Positions 17,736 through 27,039 of a DNA stretch of 64,000 nt are shown here, piece after piece. Both the position numbers and the translations under genes were made by a program. Position 1 is the first letter of the stretch, and every line of letters begins with the position of its first letter. Source of the DNA: UBA6627 sp965248675 (lineage in GTDB: Bacteria > Chloroflexota > Dehalococcoidia > UBA2979); the NCBI GenBank assembly GCA_965248675.1, contig CBDFJZ010000006.1:186001-250000 (forward strand), read 5' to 3'. The notes beneath the pieces are model-generated. The model was given only the letters and a program-made list of their open reading frames with translations. It was not told where the DNA came from and did no database searches.

Positions 17736-18860
17736 ATGACTACCGCCACCGCGTCAGATCTCGCCACCCGCGTCGCCGAGGCCGCCCAGGGCTTCCTCGA
17801 TGCGCTGGAGCCCGCCCAGCGGGAGGTCGCCGCGTTCCCGTTCACCGTCGAGGACGAGCGGTCGCGCTGGTTCTACACGCCGACCGATCACGGCGGGCTG
17901 AGCTTCACGGCAATGACGCCCCGGCAGCATGCGGCGGTGCTGCGGCTGCTCGCCGCGACGGTCAGTCCCGGCGCCTACTCCACCGCCGTGACCGTCATGG
18001 GGCTCGAGAACGTGCTCGCTGGCAAGGAGGGCTTCACCGACTTCGAACACGACCCGGACGCGATCCGCACGCGCGACCCGAACCGCTACCAGGTCTCGGT
18101 GTTCGGTACGCCCGGCGAGGAGCCGTGGGGCTGGCGCTTCGGAGGGCACCACGTCTCGGTGAGCCTGCTCGCCGCGGGAGGCGAGGTGAGGCTCCTGCCG
18201 AGCTTCCTGGGCGCCAACCCGGCGACACACCCCGGCGTCGGGATCAACGAGTTGCGTCCGCTCGCCGCCGAGGAGGACCTCGGGCGCGAGCTGGTGCACA
18301 TGCTGAACGAGGAACAGCAGGCGGTGGCGGTGCTATCGGAGGTCGCGCCACCGGATCTGGTCACGACAAATCGCTCCGAGCTCGCCGCCTCGATCCGCAC
18401 CGAGGCGACGCCGTGGACGATCTGGCGCCGCACCGCCGATGAGTTCAACGACAACGCTGTGGAGGCAGTGGCCGCGAACCTCGGACGCCTGGGCGAGGCT
18501 CACCTCGCCGCGCTCGAGTACACGGCGGAGCCAAAGGGGATCTTTGCGAGCACCCTCGATGGTGGGCAGCGCGAAGCGCTCGCGGCGCTCCTCAATCAGT
18601 ACATCGCGCGGATGCCGGACGGGGTCGCCGAGGCCGAGCAGGCCCGCGTGGACGCCATCGACGACGCCTCGATGACCTTCGCCTGGGCCGGCGGTCTCGA
18701 GCGCGGTGAAGGGCACTACTACCGGATCCAGGCGCCGAACCTGCTCGTCGAGTACGACAACACCCAGAACGGCGCGAATCACATCCACGCCGTCTGGCGC
18801 GATCCGCAGCGCGACTTCGGCCGCGACGTCCTCGCCGAGCACTACGCGGCCGCGCACTGA
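17736..18860 (+). CDS. DUF3500 domain protein
   Basis: A 374-residue cytoplasmic protein after CGAGGAGG. It is recognised as DUF3500 from its order of conserved pieces: RSRWFYTPTDHGGLSFTAMTPRQHAAVLRLL near the start, WGWRFGGHHVSVSL in the middle, and a C-terminal FAWAGGLERGEGHYYRIQAPNLLVEYDNTQNGANHIHAVWRDPQRDFG. The many conserved His, Trp and acidic residues suggest an enzyme, but the function is unknown. The DinB-like gene follows 19 bp downstream and should be co-transcribed. Confidence 0.85.
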   Translation: MTTATASDLATRVAEAAQGFLDALEPAQREVAAFPFTVEDERSRWFYTPTDHGGLSFTAMTPRQHAAVLRLLAATVSPGAYSTAVTVMGLENVLAGKEGFTDFEHDPDAIRTRDPNRYQVSVFGTPGEEPWGWRFGGHHVSVSLLAAGGEVRLLPSFLGANPATHPGVGINELRPLAAEEDLGRELVHMLNEEQQAVAVLSEVAPPDLVTTNRSELAASIRTEATPWTIWRRTADEFNDNAVEAVAANLGRLGEAHLAALEYTAEPKGIFASTLDGGQREALAALLNQYIARMPDGVAEAEQARVDAIDDASMTFAWAGGLERGEGHYYRIQAPNLLVEYDNTQNGANHIHAVWRDPQRDFGRDVLAEHYAAAH

Positions 18861-18879
18861 TCCGAAGGACGAGCGCACG

Positions 18880-19305
18880 ATGAGCACACCGCTGCACCGG
18901 CGCGTTGACGTGTTGGTCCGCATGTTCGACGATCTCGCCGCGACGCTGCCGGCGGAGACGCTGGCGTCGCACCTCGGTGAGCTGCGCTCGAACACGATCG
19001 GTCAACAGCTCTGGTGCGTCGTCGGCGGGCGCGAAACGTGGGCGAAGGCGATTCCCGACGCCGAGTGGCCGGGGTTCGCCAGCTCATTGGCCGACCCGCA
19101 CGTCCCGGAGCAAGTCAAGGCGGCGCTCAGCTCGAGCGCGGACGAGATTCGCGCCGTCCTCGTGCCCGACCTGTCCGAGGCCAGCGAAGAGCTGGCGCTT
19201 GGTCTGCTCGAACACGAGGCTGGCCACGCTGGCCAGCTTCTCCGTTATGTCCTTGGGCTCGAGCTCGAGGCGCCCGCGAGCTGGAAGGAGTACTTCGGCC
19301 TCTAA
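18880..19305 (+). CDS. DinB-fold family protein
   Basis: 141 residues. Four-helix layout with an N-terminal RRVDVLVRMFDDL helix, SNTIGQQLWCVVGGRETW in the second helix and HEAGHAGQLLRYVLGLE near the C-terminus, giving paired His residues as in metal-binding DinB/DUF664 proteins. These act as thiol-dependent transferases or have unknown roles. It follows the DUF3500 gene closely. Confidence 0.65.
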   Translation: MSTPLHRRVDVLVRMFDDLAATLPAETLASHLGELRSNTIGQQLWCVVGGRETWAKAIPDAEWPGFASSLADPHVPEQVKAALSSSADEIRAVLVPDLSEASEELALGLLEHEAGHAGQLLRYVLGLELEAPASWKEYFGL

Positions 19306-19321
19306 TCCGCAGCTGCGACGG

Positions 19322-19738
19322 CTAGGGGTCGAGGTTGACCAGCTCGCCCGTCGCGAAGTCGAGCCGTCGGTAGTAGCAGTTCCGGGGCTCTCCCGCGGCG
19401 TTTTTCGTGTGGCAGATGCCGCCGGTGTTCGGACGCACGAGGTAGAGCAGCGAGTTCTGCTCGCAGTTCACGCGGACCTCGAGCAGCTCGAACGTCTCGC
19501 CCGAGGTCTTGCCCTTCTCCCACAGCTCGTTGCGAGAGGTGCTCCAGAACACGGCGGAACGCGTCTCGATCGCCCGGTCGAGCGCCGGCCGGTTCACGTA
19601 GGCGACGAGGATCACCTCGCCGCTGTCGACGTGTTGCACCGCGCACGGGAGCACCTGGTTTTCGGGATCGATGCTGGCGAGTTTCTCGAAGTCCAGCGAG
19701 ACGGCCGAGCCTTCCTCCAGTGCGTTGCTGCTCGTCAT
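19322..19738 (-). CDS. hisI: Phosphoribosyl-AMP cyclohydrolase-like protein, metal motif altered
   Basis: 138 residues; the ATG at 19738 is better spaced from GAGGAG than the GTG just before it. HisI signature pieces: ILVAYVNRPALDRAIETRSAVFWSTSRNELWEKGKTSG, then ELLEVRVNCEQNSLLYLV and GICHTKNAAGEPRNCYYR. The zinc-binding Cys positions (one in NCEQN, two in CHT...NC) are kept. The canonical magnesium-binding DxDxD-type Asp trio of HisI is Asn-Cys-Glu-Gln-Asn here. No other histidine genes are near. It is either a divergent HisI or a related hydrolase with another substrate. Confidence 0.75.
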   Translation of the reverse strand: MTSSNALEEGSAVSLDFEKLASIDPENQVLPCAVQHVDSGEVILVAYVNRPALDRAIETRSAVFWSTSRNELWEKGKTSGETFELLEVRVNCEQNSLLYLVRPNTGGICHTKNAAGEPRNCYYRRLDFATGELVNLDP

Positions 19739-19824
19739 CACGGACTCCTCAGGCGAATGGCGATACGAAGCGAGGGGCCTCGCGGCCCCTCACCATTCTC
19801 GTACGAGTTGCGGTGGTTGTCTGG

Positions 19825-20256
19825 CTAGCCCCTGGCAGGCAGCACGACGATCGCCTTGCCCGGCGCGCCCTGCACACCGTCCTGGTTGACCACGTTCACG
19901 TCGAGGTAGACGCGGTGCTCGCCGTCCTCGACCTTCTTCTCGGTCACCACGGCCTGGGCCGTCAGGTGATCGTGCTTCTTGTTGATCGCGCGGAACTGCA
20001 TCGAGAGGTCGCGGACCTCGGCCTCGTCGCCAATCCAGCCCTGCAGCGCGTTCATGACGTACGCCCAGCGCAGGTTGCCCATGCCGAACGCCTCGCCCTG
20101 GCCGGCAGCCGCCGCCACGGAATCGTCCATGTGCAGGTAGACGAACTCGTCGTTGACGGCGGCGTAGCGGTTCCAGTTCATGAAGTCGGTCTCGCGCTCG
20201 AAGGCCGGCACTTCCTCGCCAACCTCGACGTCCTCGAAGTACACGTTGTACGCCAT
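19825..20256 (-). CDS. MaoC-like dehydratase subunit (hot-dog fold, C-terminal type)
   Basis: 143 residues starting with MAYNVYFEDVEVGEEVPAFERETDFMNWNRYAAVNDEFVYLHMDDSVA, the MaoC-type entry with the conserved acidic and His dyad region (NDEFVYLHMDD), followed by GMGNLRWAYVMNAL and a beta-rich tail. It should act on enoyl- or hydroxyacyl-CoA thioesters. It lies 20 bp downstream of a companion N-terminal-type subunit, so a heterodimer is expected. Confidence 0.8.
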   Translation of the reverse strand: MAYNVYFEDVEVGEEVPAFERETDFMNWNRYAAVNDEFVYLHMDDSVAAAAGQGEAFGMGNLRWAYVMNALQGWIGDEAEVRDLSMQFRAINKKHDHLTAQAVVTEKKVEDGEHRVYLDVNVVNQDGVQGAPGKAIVVLPARG

Positions 20257-20276
20257 CGCTGATTCCTTCCGTCTGT

Positions 20277-20777
20277 CTAGTAGCGGACGCCGGTGGAGAT
20301 ACGGCGCTTCACGAGCTCGCCGTCCTGGTTATGCCACTCGGTCTCCGTGAACGTGAAGATCGTCAGGCCGTGGCGACCCTCTCGCTCGTTCCAGTGCGAG
20401 AGCCGCGTCTTCGAGGTGACCACGTCGCCCGCCCGAATCGGCGCGAAGAACGAGTCCTGCTGGCCGCCGTTGAGGATGTTCTCACCCTTTTTCGGCTTCT
20501 GGCCGGGCACCGGGCCCGCCGAGGCTCGAGCCGGTCGATCGACCGGCCAGGTGAACGGATTGAAGTCCCGAGGCGCGATGATGCCACGCCAGCGGGTGTC
20601 CTTCGCGTATTCCTCGTCCCAGAAGATCTGTGGTGGCTTCTCCGGCCAGTAGGTGGCGATCGCCCATTTCCGGATGTCGGAGGCGGAGACCGGGTAGGAG
20701 GTGGTTTCCGGGCCCCAGACGCCCTGCGCGTCGATCATCTCCTCTGTGACGAGCGTTGCTGGCTCGGCCGTCGTCAT
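20277..20777 (-). CDS. MaoC-like dehydratase subunit (FAS1-type N-terminal half)
   Basis: 166 residues after a strong GAGGGGGGAG site. VTEEMIDAQGVWGPETTSYPVSASDIRKWAIATYWPEKPP is the start of the N-terminal MaoC/FAS1-like dehydratase domain, followed by APRDFNPFTWPVDRP and QDSFFAPIRAGDVVTSKTRLSHWNEREGRHGLTIFTFTETEW. Such proteins pair with a second hot-dog subunit, here the next gene, to give one hydratase active site for CoA thioesters. Confidence 0.82.
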   Translation of the reverse strand: MTTAEPATLVTEEMIDAQGVWGPETTSYPVSASDIRKWAIATYWPEKPPQIFWDEEYAKDTRWRGIIAPRDFNPFTWPVDRPARASAGPVPGQKPKKGENILNGGQQDSFFAPIRAGDVVTSKTRLSHWNEREGRHGLTIFTFTETEWHNQDGELVKRRISTGVRY

Positions 20778-20849
20778 CGCTCCCCCCTCGCGACCAGTTC
20801 GTCGAACGAGCACGATACTACGGCGCACCAGACGAGGTAGAAACCACCC

Positions 20850-20872
20850 GGGTTGAATGGTGCATTCGACCC
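20850..20872. promoter_or_regulatory. Imperfect inverted repeat in divergent promoter region
   Basis: GGGTTGAAT-ggtgc-ATTCGACCC matches at 8 of 9 paired positions. It lies between the divergent MaoC pair and the large zinc-ribbon membrane gene, so it could be an operator for either. No regulator is assigned. Confidence 0.35.
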
Positions 20873-20951
20873 AGGACGAATCGCGGTCAGATTCGCGACA
20901 CTGTGTCCGGCTGGCCCTCGACCCGAGCGCGGCCAGAGTAGAATCGAACCC

Positions 20952-23900
20952 GTGATCTTCTGCACGGCCTGCGGCACGGAGTCAGACGACCAGGCGCTGT
21001 TCTGCGATCAGTGTGGGGAGCAACTGACTGCGTCACTGCTGCGGGTCTGCCAGGAGTGCGGACACCGCAACAGGAGCCAGGCGACGTTCTGCAGCGCTTG
21101 TGGCACCGGCCTCGAGCTTCCCGCCACCGCCGCGGCGGTGGCGGCGGAGCCTCCAGTCGCGGCCGCTCCCCCGCCTCAGCCCAGCGTCGCGACCGAGCCG
21201 ATCTGCCCACCGGCTCCCAGGGCGGAGCCGACCGTCGCGAGGCCCGAGGTACCAGAACGCCCGCGCGAGCCCGAAGCGGCTAGCCCGAACGTTCGGCAGC
21301 CCGCTGCTTCCTCGCCCCACCCCTCGGCGACAGTCGCCTCCGACGTGGCCGTACGCAGCGTTTCGCCTCCCTCGACCGTCGGCGGCCGCGGAAGCGCCGC
21401 GAGGCGACCGCGAGAAGAGGCGATTGGCACACGAAGGCCGCCGCCACCACCGCCCGCTGGCCAGTTCGTCGACAACGCGCGCGAATGGGCCGCGTCGCGG
21501 CAAGCGGACATCCTGCTCTATCTCGGCGCGTTCCTCCTCGTGGCCGCCGCGCTGCTCTTCGTGTCGTCGCAGGGGGACGGCGTGTCGTCCGGGCTGCGCG
21601 TGGCGCTGCTGCTCGTCTACACGGTCGGCTTCCTCGCCGCCGGCATCGCCGCCCAGCGAGCCGAACGCATCCGCGAGGCGGGCGCGGTCTTCCTCGCGAT
21701 CGGCGCGCTGATCACGCCGCTGAACTTCCTGCTCATCTACACCGAGATCCTCGAGGCTCGCGACATCTCGCGAGCGGTCGTGTGGCTGATCGGCTCGATG
21801 TACAGCGCGCTGTTCTACGCGCTGCTTTGGCAGCGCGGCTACGGCCGGCTGTACGCCGTCCCGGCCGGAATCGCGGTGGTCAGCGCCTGGGCCGCGCTGG
21901 CCGCGGTCGTCGGGCTCCCGAACGAGTGGCTCGGAACGTGGTGGATCTTCTTCTTCGTCGCCGCGTCCGCTGTCGCAGACCGCGTTCGCGCCTACGTGCT
22001 GCCGGTCGCGATCAGCCTCGGGGTGTTGCTTGGTCTCGCGCTCTTCGTTCAGGTCGTCGCCTCGAACCTGCTCCTCGGCGAGAACGGGGAGTTCCCGCTC
22101 GCCGTCAGCCTCGCGCTGCTCACCGCCTGGTTCGCGCTGACGGGCTGGTTGCTCCGGGCGCCGTTGCTGCTCCCGTTCGGCGCGACCTCGGCGATCGCCG
22201 CCGGCATCGCGTCAATCCGGGCCGCCGACCTCGAGGCCGACTGGGCCGCCTACGCGCCGCTTACGGTCGGCTTCCTCGCCGTCTACACGCGCCGCTGGTG
22301 GTCACGGTGGCACCTCGGTGTCGCTCGGTTCGGCTGGCTCTACGCTGCCGCCTGTGGCGCTGCGCCGGCCGCGCTGATTCCGGCGTACGACGTCGGGATC
22401 AACGGCGCCGTCTCTTTCCTGCTCGGCGCCGCCGTCCTCGCTTCGGTCGCGTGGCGTGACAGCGTCGACCGGTCGCGGTTCTTCGACGGCGCCCGGCCCG
22501 GGGCGCCGCCCCCGCTGGTCGAGCGCACGTTCTTCGCGTGGCTCGGGTTCGCGCTGTTCCTGGTCGGTGTCGGCTACGCGCAGCGCGAACTCGCGATCGA
22601 GGATCCCAACACCGGTTGGAGCTTCGTCGCGATCAGCCTCGTGAGCATCGCCATCCTCGCCCGCACCGGCCGCGCGTGGACGCCGGCGCTCGCCGTCCTT
22701 ATCCCGCCCGCGCTGCTCGCGATCGCCGTCTCACTGCCGGAGGTCCGCGCGTACTCGGGCCACGTCGCGCTCTACCTCGGGATCCCCGCGCTCGCCTTCC
22801 TCGGTAGCTTCGCGGTCTCACGCCGCTGGCCGATCACACTCGTGGCGTCAGCCGCCGGCGCGCTCGCGGCCGCCGCCGCCTGGGACACTCTCGGCCTCAC
22901 CGAGTGGAGTCTGGCGACCGCGTACTCGGCGGTCGGCGTCGGTCTGTTCGCCCTGCTCGCGACGCGGCGTCGCTACCGGCCGGAGAGCACATCGATCATC
23001 CAGGTGATCCTCTCCTGGGGCTTCGTGATCCTCGGACCGGCCGTCTCGTACAACGCGCTCCTACCTGTCGACGATTTCGGCGCGCGGGCGGTCGTCGAGT
23101 CAGCCGAGTACCGCACCACGCTCTACCTCTTGCTGGTGGGCGCGGCGCTACTCCTGACCGAGGGCTGGCGCACACACAACTGGAACGTCACCGCCGCCGC
23201 CACGACGCTCGCCGCGCTGGTCGTCGCGCCGCTCTGGAACTCGTACGGCTGGCCCGCCTGGACGCTGGCGTTCACTTACCTCGGGGTCGGCGTCGTGCGC
23301 TTCGCGACGATGAACGCCGTTCGCACCTACCGCGACGAGATCGGCCAGTTCCCGATCGTCGTCCTCTCCTGGGGCCTCGTCGCCGCGGCGCCGTTCACCG
23401 CGTGGCTCGCGCTCTCCGATCGGATGGCGAACGAAGGCGGCGTCGCCGTCGAGATGGTCGAGTACCGCGCGTTCATCGCCGGGGTCTTCGCGTTCGCTCC
23501 GCTGCTGCTCTTCGAGGCCCGCCGGCTGCGCGCGCGCTGGGCGCTCGTTTCCTCCTCGGTCGTCGCGATGACGGCGCTGTTGCTCACGATAGCGGCGTTC
23601 CGCGTCGATGACGTGCAGGCATACACCGTGCCCGTTGGGCTCTACCTGATCGCCTTCGGCCTGGTCGTCCGTCGCTCGGTTCACGTGGTCGAGCGCCACA
23701 TGATGCTCCACGAGCTCGTGCTCCTGGTGGGCGTCGCGATCATCCTCGGACCGCAGGTCCGCGAAGGACTCCAGCCCGACGGCGCCGAATGGGGCGGCGT
23801 GATCCTGCTCGAAGGTCTGGCGCTGCTGCTGGTCGGATTCCTGCTCGCCTCGCGCTGGCTTACGGTCAGCGGGGTCGTGGCGATCTCCGCGGTCGCCATC

Positions 23901-24173
23901 CGCTGGCTCGCCGTCAACTCTGGCGACGCGATCCCGTACTGGGTGACGCTCGGCGGCGTCGGCATGCTGCTGCTGGCCCTCGGCACCGTGATGCTGCTCG
24001 CTCGTGATCGCTGGTCCGCCTTCAAGCACGCGACCACGAGCTGGTGGGGTACGAGCGCCACCCTCCGAGGCGTCGGCATCGAATCGCCGGTCGTCTTCGC
24101 GCCGGCCGCGGTGGGGTTGATCGCGATCGTGGTCGCCGCGATCGAGGACTGGGTCGAGCCCAGCTTCCTCTAG
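20952..24173 (+). CDS. Large polytopic membrane protein with double zinc ribbon
   Basis: 1073 residues starting at GTG just before the first zinc ribbon (VIFCTACGTE). Two CxxC...CxxC ribbons occupy residues 1-55 (CTACG/CDQCG and CQECG/CSACG). A long Pro/Ala linker with a polyproline run (RRPPPPPP) leads to about 25-30 hydrophobic helices filling the rest, with regularly spaced pairs such as LLYLGAFLLVAAALLFVSS and AGIAAQRAERIREAGAVFLAIGALITPLNFLLIY. The topology resembles the SCO7613-type/DUF2157-like membrane proteins of Actinomycetota and Chloroflexota. The function is unknown. It is followed by an SDR gene 59 bp downstream. Confidence 0.75.
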   Translation: MIFCTACGTESDDQALFCDQCGEQLTASLLRVCQECGHRNRSQATFCSACGTGLELPATAAAVAAEPPVAAAPPPQPSVATEPICPPAPRAEPTVARPEVPERPREPEAASPNVRQPAASSPHPSATVASDVAVRSVSPPSTVGGRGSAARRPREEAIGTRRPPPPPPAGQFVDNAREWAASRQADILLYLGAFLLVAAALLFVSSQGDGVSSGLRVALLLVYTVGFLAAGIAAQRAERIREAGAVFLAIGALITPLNFLLIYTEILEARDISRAVVWLIGSMYSALFYALLWQRGYGRLYAVPAGIAVVSAWAALAAVVGLPNEWLGTWWIFFFVAASAVADRVRAYVLPVAISLGVLLGLALFVQVVASNLLLGENGEFPLAVSLALLTAWFALTGWLLRAPLLLPFGATSAIAAGIASIRAADLEADWAAYAPLTVGFLAVYTRRWWSRWHLGVARFGWLYAAACGAAPAALIPAYDVGINGAVSFLLGAAVLASVAWRDSVDRSRFFDGARPGAPPPLVERTFFAWLGFALFLVGVGYAQRELAIEDPNTGWSFVAISLVSIAILARTGRAWTPALAVLIPPALLAIAVSLPEVRAYSGHVALYLGIPALAFLGSFAVSRRWPITLVASAAGALAAAAAWDTLGLTEWSLATAYSAVGVGLFALLATRRRYRPESTSIIQVILSWGFVILGPAVSYNALLPVDDFGARAVVESAEYRTTLYLLLVGAALLLTEGWRTHNWNVTAAATTLAALVVAPLWNSYGWPAWTLAFTYLGVGVVRFATMNAVRTYRDEIGQFPIVVLSWGLVAAAPFTAWLALSDRMANEGGVAVEMVEYRAFIAGVFAFAPLLLFEARRLRARWALVSSSVVAMTALLLTIAAFRVDDVQAYTVPVGLYLIAFGLVVRRSVHVVERHMMLHELVLLVGVAIILGPQVREGLQPDGAEWGGVILLEGLALLLVGFLLASRWLTVSGVVAISAVAIRWLAVNSGDAIPYWVTLGGVGMLLLALGTVMLLARDRWSAFKHATTSWWGTSATLRGVGIESPVVFAPAAVGLIAIVVAAIEDWVEPSFL

Positions 24174-24232
24174 CCACCACGGCTGGCGCCTCCGATCGTC
24201 TATCGTCGCCTCGCGGGAACCGAGGTGGACCG

Positions 24233-25065
24233 ATGGCAGCGCTCTCCGGCCAGGTGGCGGTCGTGACCGGCGCGAGCCGCGGACTCGGTAAGGACATCGC
24301 GGTCGCCCTCGCGAAGGCCGGGGCGTCGGTCGTCGCGGCCGCGCGCACCGACGCCGAGGGCGACTCGCGCATCCCCGGCTCGCTGGCGCACACCGTCGGG
24401 CTGATCGAAGAAGCCGGCGGCGCGGCGACCGCAGCGCATTGCGACGTCACGCAGCAGGACGACATTGACCGCACCGTCGCGCAGGCCCTCGAGACCTACG
24501 GACGCCTCGACATCCTCGTGAACAACGCAGGGGTGCTGATCCCCGGACGGGTCACCGAGCTGCAAACGAAGCACTGGGAGCTGATCTTCCGGATCAACGT
24601 GCACGGCCCGTTCAACTTCTGTCGCGCCGTGATCCCGCACCTGACCGCGGCCGGTGGCGGCCACATCATCAACATCTCGTCGCGGGGCGCGATCGGTCCC
24701 GGGCCCGGGCCGTACACCGAGACACGTCCCGGCGGCGCCGCCTACGGCGCGACCAAGGCCGCCCTCGAGCGGTTCAGCCAGGGCCTCGCGAGATCCTGTC
24801 CAAGGACAGGATCTCGGTCAACGCGCTTTCGCCCCACCTCCCGATCTGGTCCCAGGGCGGCCACTTCTTCCGCAGCAACGAGGGCGAGCCCGACTACTCG
24901 GGCTGGCGGCTCAGCGGCGAGGTGATCGGCGACGCAGCGGTCGTGATTTGCGGCCAGGAGCCTGGCCAGTACACCGGCAACATCCTCTACGACGAGCTCG
25001 TGATGCTGGACGAGGGTGGTCTGACGCCCGAGCAGGTCGCCGAGCGCTATCCCGTCGAGAGCTAA
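24233..25065 (+). pseudogene. SDR family oxidoreductase with a one-base frameshift
   Basis: The ATG at 24233 has a CGAGGTGG site. The N-terminal two thirds are intact: VTGASRGLG, ILVNNAGVLIPGR, an ISSRGAIGPGPGP insert and the catalytic YGATKAALERFSQGLA. At about 24790 one G seems missing. The following frame carries EILSKDRISVNALSPHLPIWSQGG... to VAERYPVES and a TAA, matching the end of an SDR of about 277 residues. The restored product would precede the serine hydrolase by 17 bp, consistent with an operon. Mutation or sequence error cannot be told apart here. Confidence 0.85.
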
Positions 25066-25082
25066 CACCGAGGAGCCCACTG

Positions 25083-26363
25083 ATGGCAGTCGAAACCCGC
25101 CCGCTCGACCTCGTCGACGCCCGCCCCGAGGAAGTCGGGATGTCGTCGGAGCGTCTCCAAAACGTCACACGTCTCGTGCAGCAGTACGTCGACGACGGCA
25201 AGTACGCCGGTGCGATCAGCATGATCGCGCGTCACGACCAGGTGGTGCACTTCGAGACCTACGGCAGCATGGACGACGAAGCCGGCAAGCCGATGACGTA
25301 CGACGCGATCGTGCGCGCCTACTCGATGACGAAGCCGATCGCCTCGGTGGCGTTGATGCAGCTCTACGAGGAAGGTCTGTTCCAGCTCGATGATCCGGCG
25401 TCCGCCTACATTCCCGAGTTCGCCGCCCTCCATGTCTTCGACTTCGGCGACGAGCACGGATTCACCGTGCGGGGCGCAGCGCGAAAGATGACGGTCCGCG
25501 ATCTGCTGATGCACACCTCGGGGCTGGTCAGCCGTGCGCACGACTCACCGGTCGGCAAGCTGTACGCGGACGCCGCGCTGCTCGGCAGCGAGTCGGACGG
25601 CACGCTCCACGACATGATCCGCAAGCTCGGCGAGCTGCCGCTCTACTGCGACCCGGGCTCGGAGTGGAACTATGGCATCTCCACCGACGTGGTCGGCTAC
25701 CTCGTCGAGGTGATCTCGGGACAGCCGTTCGATCGCTGTCTCGAGGAGCGCATCCTTCAGCCGCTCGGCATGCCGGACACCGGCTTCCACGTTCGCGAGT
25801 CGGAGTTCGACCGCTTCGCTGCCTGCTACGAACGGGACGACGACGCGGCCCCCTCGAACGGCACTGCGAACGGCAGCGGCAAGCGCTACCGGCTGCAAGA
25901 CGCGCCGGCCGACAGCCACTACACGAAGCCTCGGACGTACTTCAGCGGCTCCGGCGGCCTCGTCAGCACCGCCTCGGACTACATGCGCTTCAGCCGCATG
26001 CTCGCCAACGGCGGCGAGCTCGAGGGCGAACGAGTGCTCGGGACTCGCACCGTCGAGTTCATGGCAATGAACCACCTCCCGACGGGAGGCGACCTCGCGA
26101 CGATGGGCCAACCGCAGTTCGGCGAGACAACGATGGAGGGCATCGGCTTCGGCCTCGGCTTCGCCGTGCTCCTCGATCCGACGCGGGCGCAGCTCCTCGG
26201 GACCCCCGGGGAGTTCTACTGGGGCGGGGCCGCCTCAACGGCGTTCTTCGTCTCGCCGGCAGAAGACCTCGCGGTCGTGTTCCTGACGCAGTTGCGCCCG
26301 TCCTCGAGCTACCCGATCCGCCGCGAGTTGCGGATCGCCACGTACCAGGCGATCACTGACTGA
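25083..26363 (+). CDS. Serine hydrolase, class C beta-lactamase/esterase family
   Basis: 426 residues without a signal peptide, so cytoplasmic. SMTK (SxxK) near residue 90 gives the nucleophile Ser and Lys in AYSMTKPIASVALMQLYEEG. WNYGISTDVVGYLVEVISG supplies the Tyr motif, and WGGAASTAFFVSPAED near the C-terminus corresponds to the HxG-type third motif. MTVRDLLMHTSGLV is the usual helper block. This is the EstB-like or 6-aminohexanoate-dimer-hydrolase-like branch rather than a resistance enzyme. It sits 17 bp after the SDR gene. Confidence 0.88.
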   Translation: MAVETRPLDLVDARPEEVGMSSERLQNVTRLVQQYVDDGKYAGAISMIARHDQVVHFETYGSMDDEAGKPMTYDAIVRAYSMTKPIASVALMQLYEEGLFQLDDPASAYIPEFAALHVFDFGDEHGFTVRGAARKMTVRDLLMHTSGLVSRAHDSPVGKLYADAALLGSESDGTLHDMIRKLGELPLYCDPGSEWNYGISTDVVGYLVEVISGQPFDRCLEERILQPLGMPDTGFHVRESEFDRFAACYERDDDAAPSNGTANGSGKRYRLQDAPADSHYTKPRTYFSGSGGLVSTASDYMRFSRMLANGGELEGERVLGTRTVEFMAMNHLPTGGDLATMGQPQFGETTMEGIGFGLGFAVLLDPTRAQLLGTPGEFYWGGAASTAFFVSPAEDLAVVFLTQLRPSSSYPIRRELRIATYQAITD

Positions 26364-26470
26364 TCGACCTGCGGCTGCGGCACCGACTGAGCTGGCTACG
26401 CCCCGGTTCGCCCGAAACGCGTCCGCTATTATCCCCGCGCCTACACCGAGGACCGCCGAGAGGATGTCGC

Positions 26471-27019
26471 ATGCCCCGCCTCGCCCCACTGGACATGGAT
26501 CAGCTCGCTCCGCCGCAGCAAGCCGTCGTCGACAAGATGCTGAGCGGGCCTCGCGGTGGCATGCGCGGGCCATTCGAGGCGCTGCTCCGCCGGCCCGAGC
26601 TCTGCGATCGCGTCCAGCACCTGGGAGCGTACTGCCGCTTCGAAACGACACTCGACCGCGATGTCGCCGAGCTGGCGATCATCCTCACCGGCAAACACTG
26701 GAAGGCGCAGTTCGAGTTCTGGGCGCACGCCCGGCTCGCTCGGGAAGTCGGCCTGCCGGACACAATCATCGAGGCCGTCCGTACCGGCTCGCCGATCGAG
26801 ACGGACAACGCCTCGTACCGCGCGGTCCACGAGTTCGTGACGGAGTACTTCGCGACCAACCGCGTGAGCGATGCGACCTACGAGCGGGCACGCGACGCCC
26901 TCGGCGAGGACGGCGTCGTCGATCTCGTCGGATTGGTCGGCTACTACGGCATGGTCTCGTTCACGCTGAACGTGTTCGAGGTCGGCCTGCCCGAGGGCGA
27001 GGCGGAACCCTTCGACTAG
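26471..27019 (+). CDS. Carboxymuconolactone decarboxylase-like protein
   Basis: 182 residues of all-helical CMD/AhpD fold: MRGPFEALLRRPELCDRVQHLGAYCRFETTLDRDVAELAIILTGKHWKAQFEFWAHARLAREVGL, then LVGLVGYYGMVSFTLNVFEV at the end. The CxxC of AhpD is absent, and Glu/His residues in FEFWAHARLA are the expected catalytic group of the decarboxylase type. A second member of the same subtype lies at 50.9 kb. It is followed by the phosphotriesterase-like gene. Confidence 0.85.
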   Translation: MPRLAPLDMDQLAPPQQAVVDKMLSGPRGGMRGPFEALLRRPELCDRVQHLGAYCRFETTLDRDVAELAIILTGKHWKAQFEFWAHARLAREVGLPDTIIEAVRTGSPIETDNASYRAVHEFVTEYFATNRVSDATYERARDALGEDGVVDLVGLVGYYGMVSFTLNVFEVGLPEGEAEPFD

Positions 27020-27039
27020 CGCGCGGCGGTGTGGCACCG

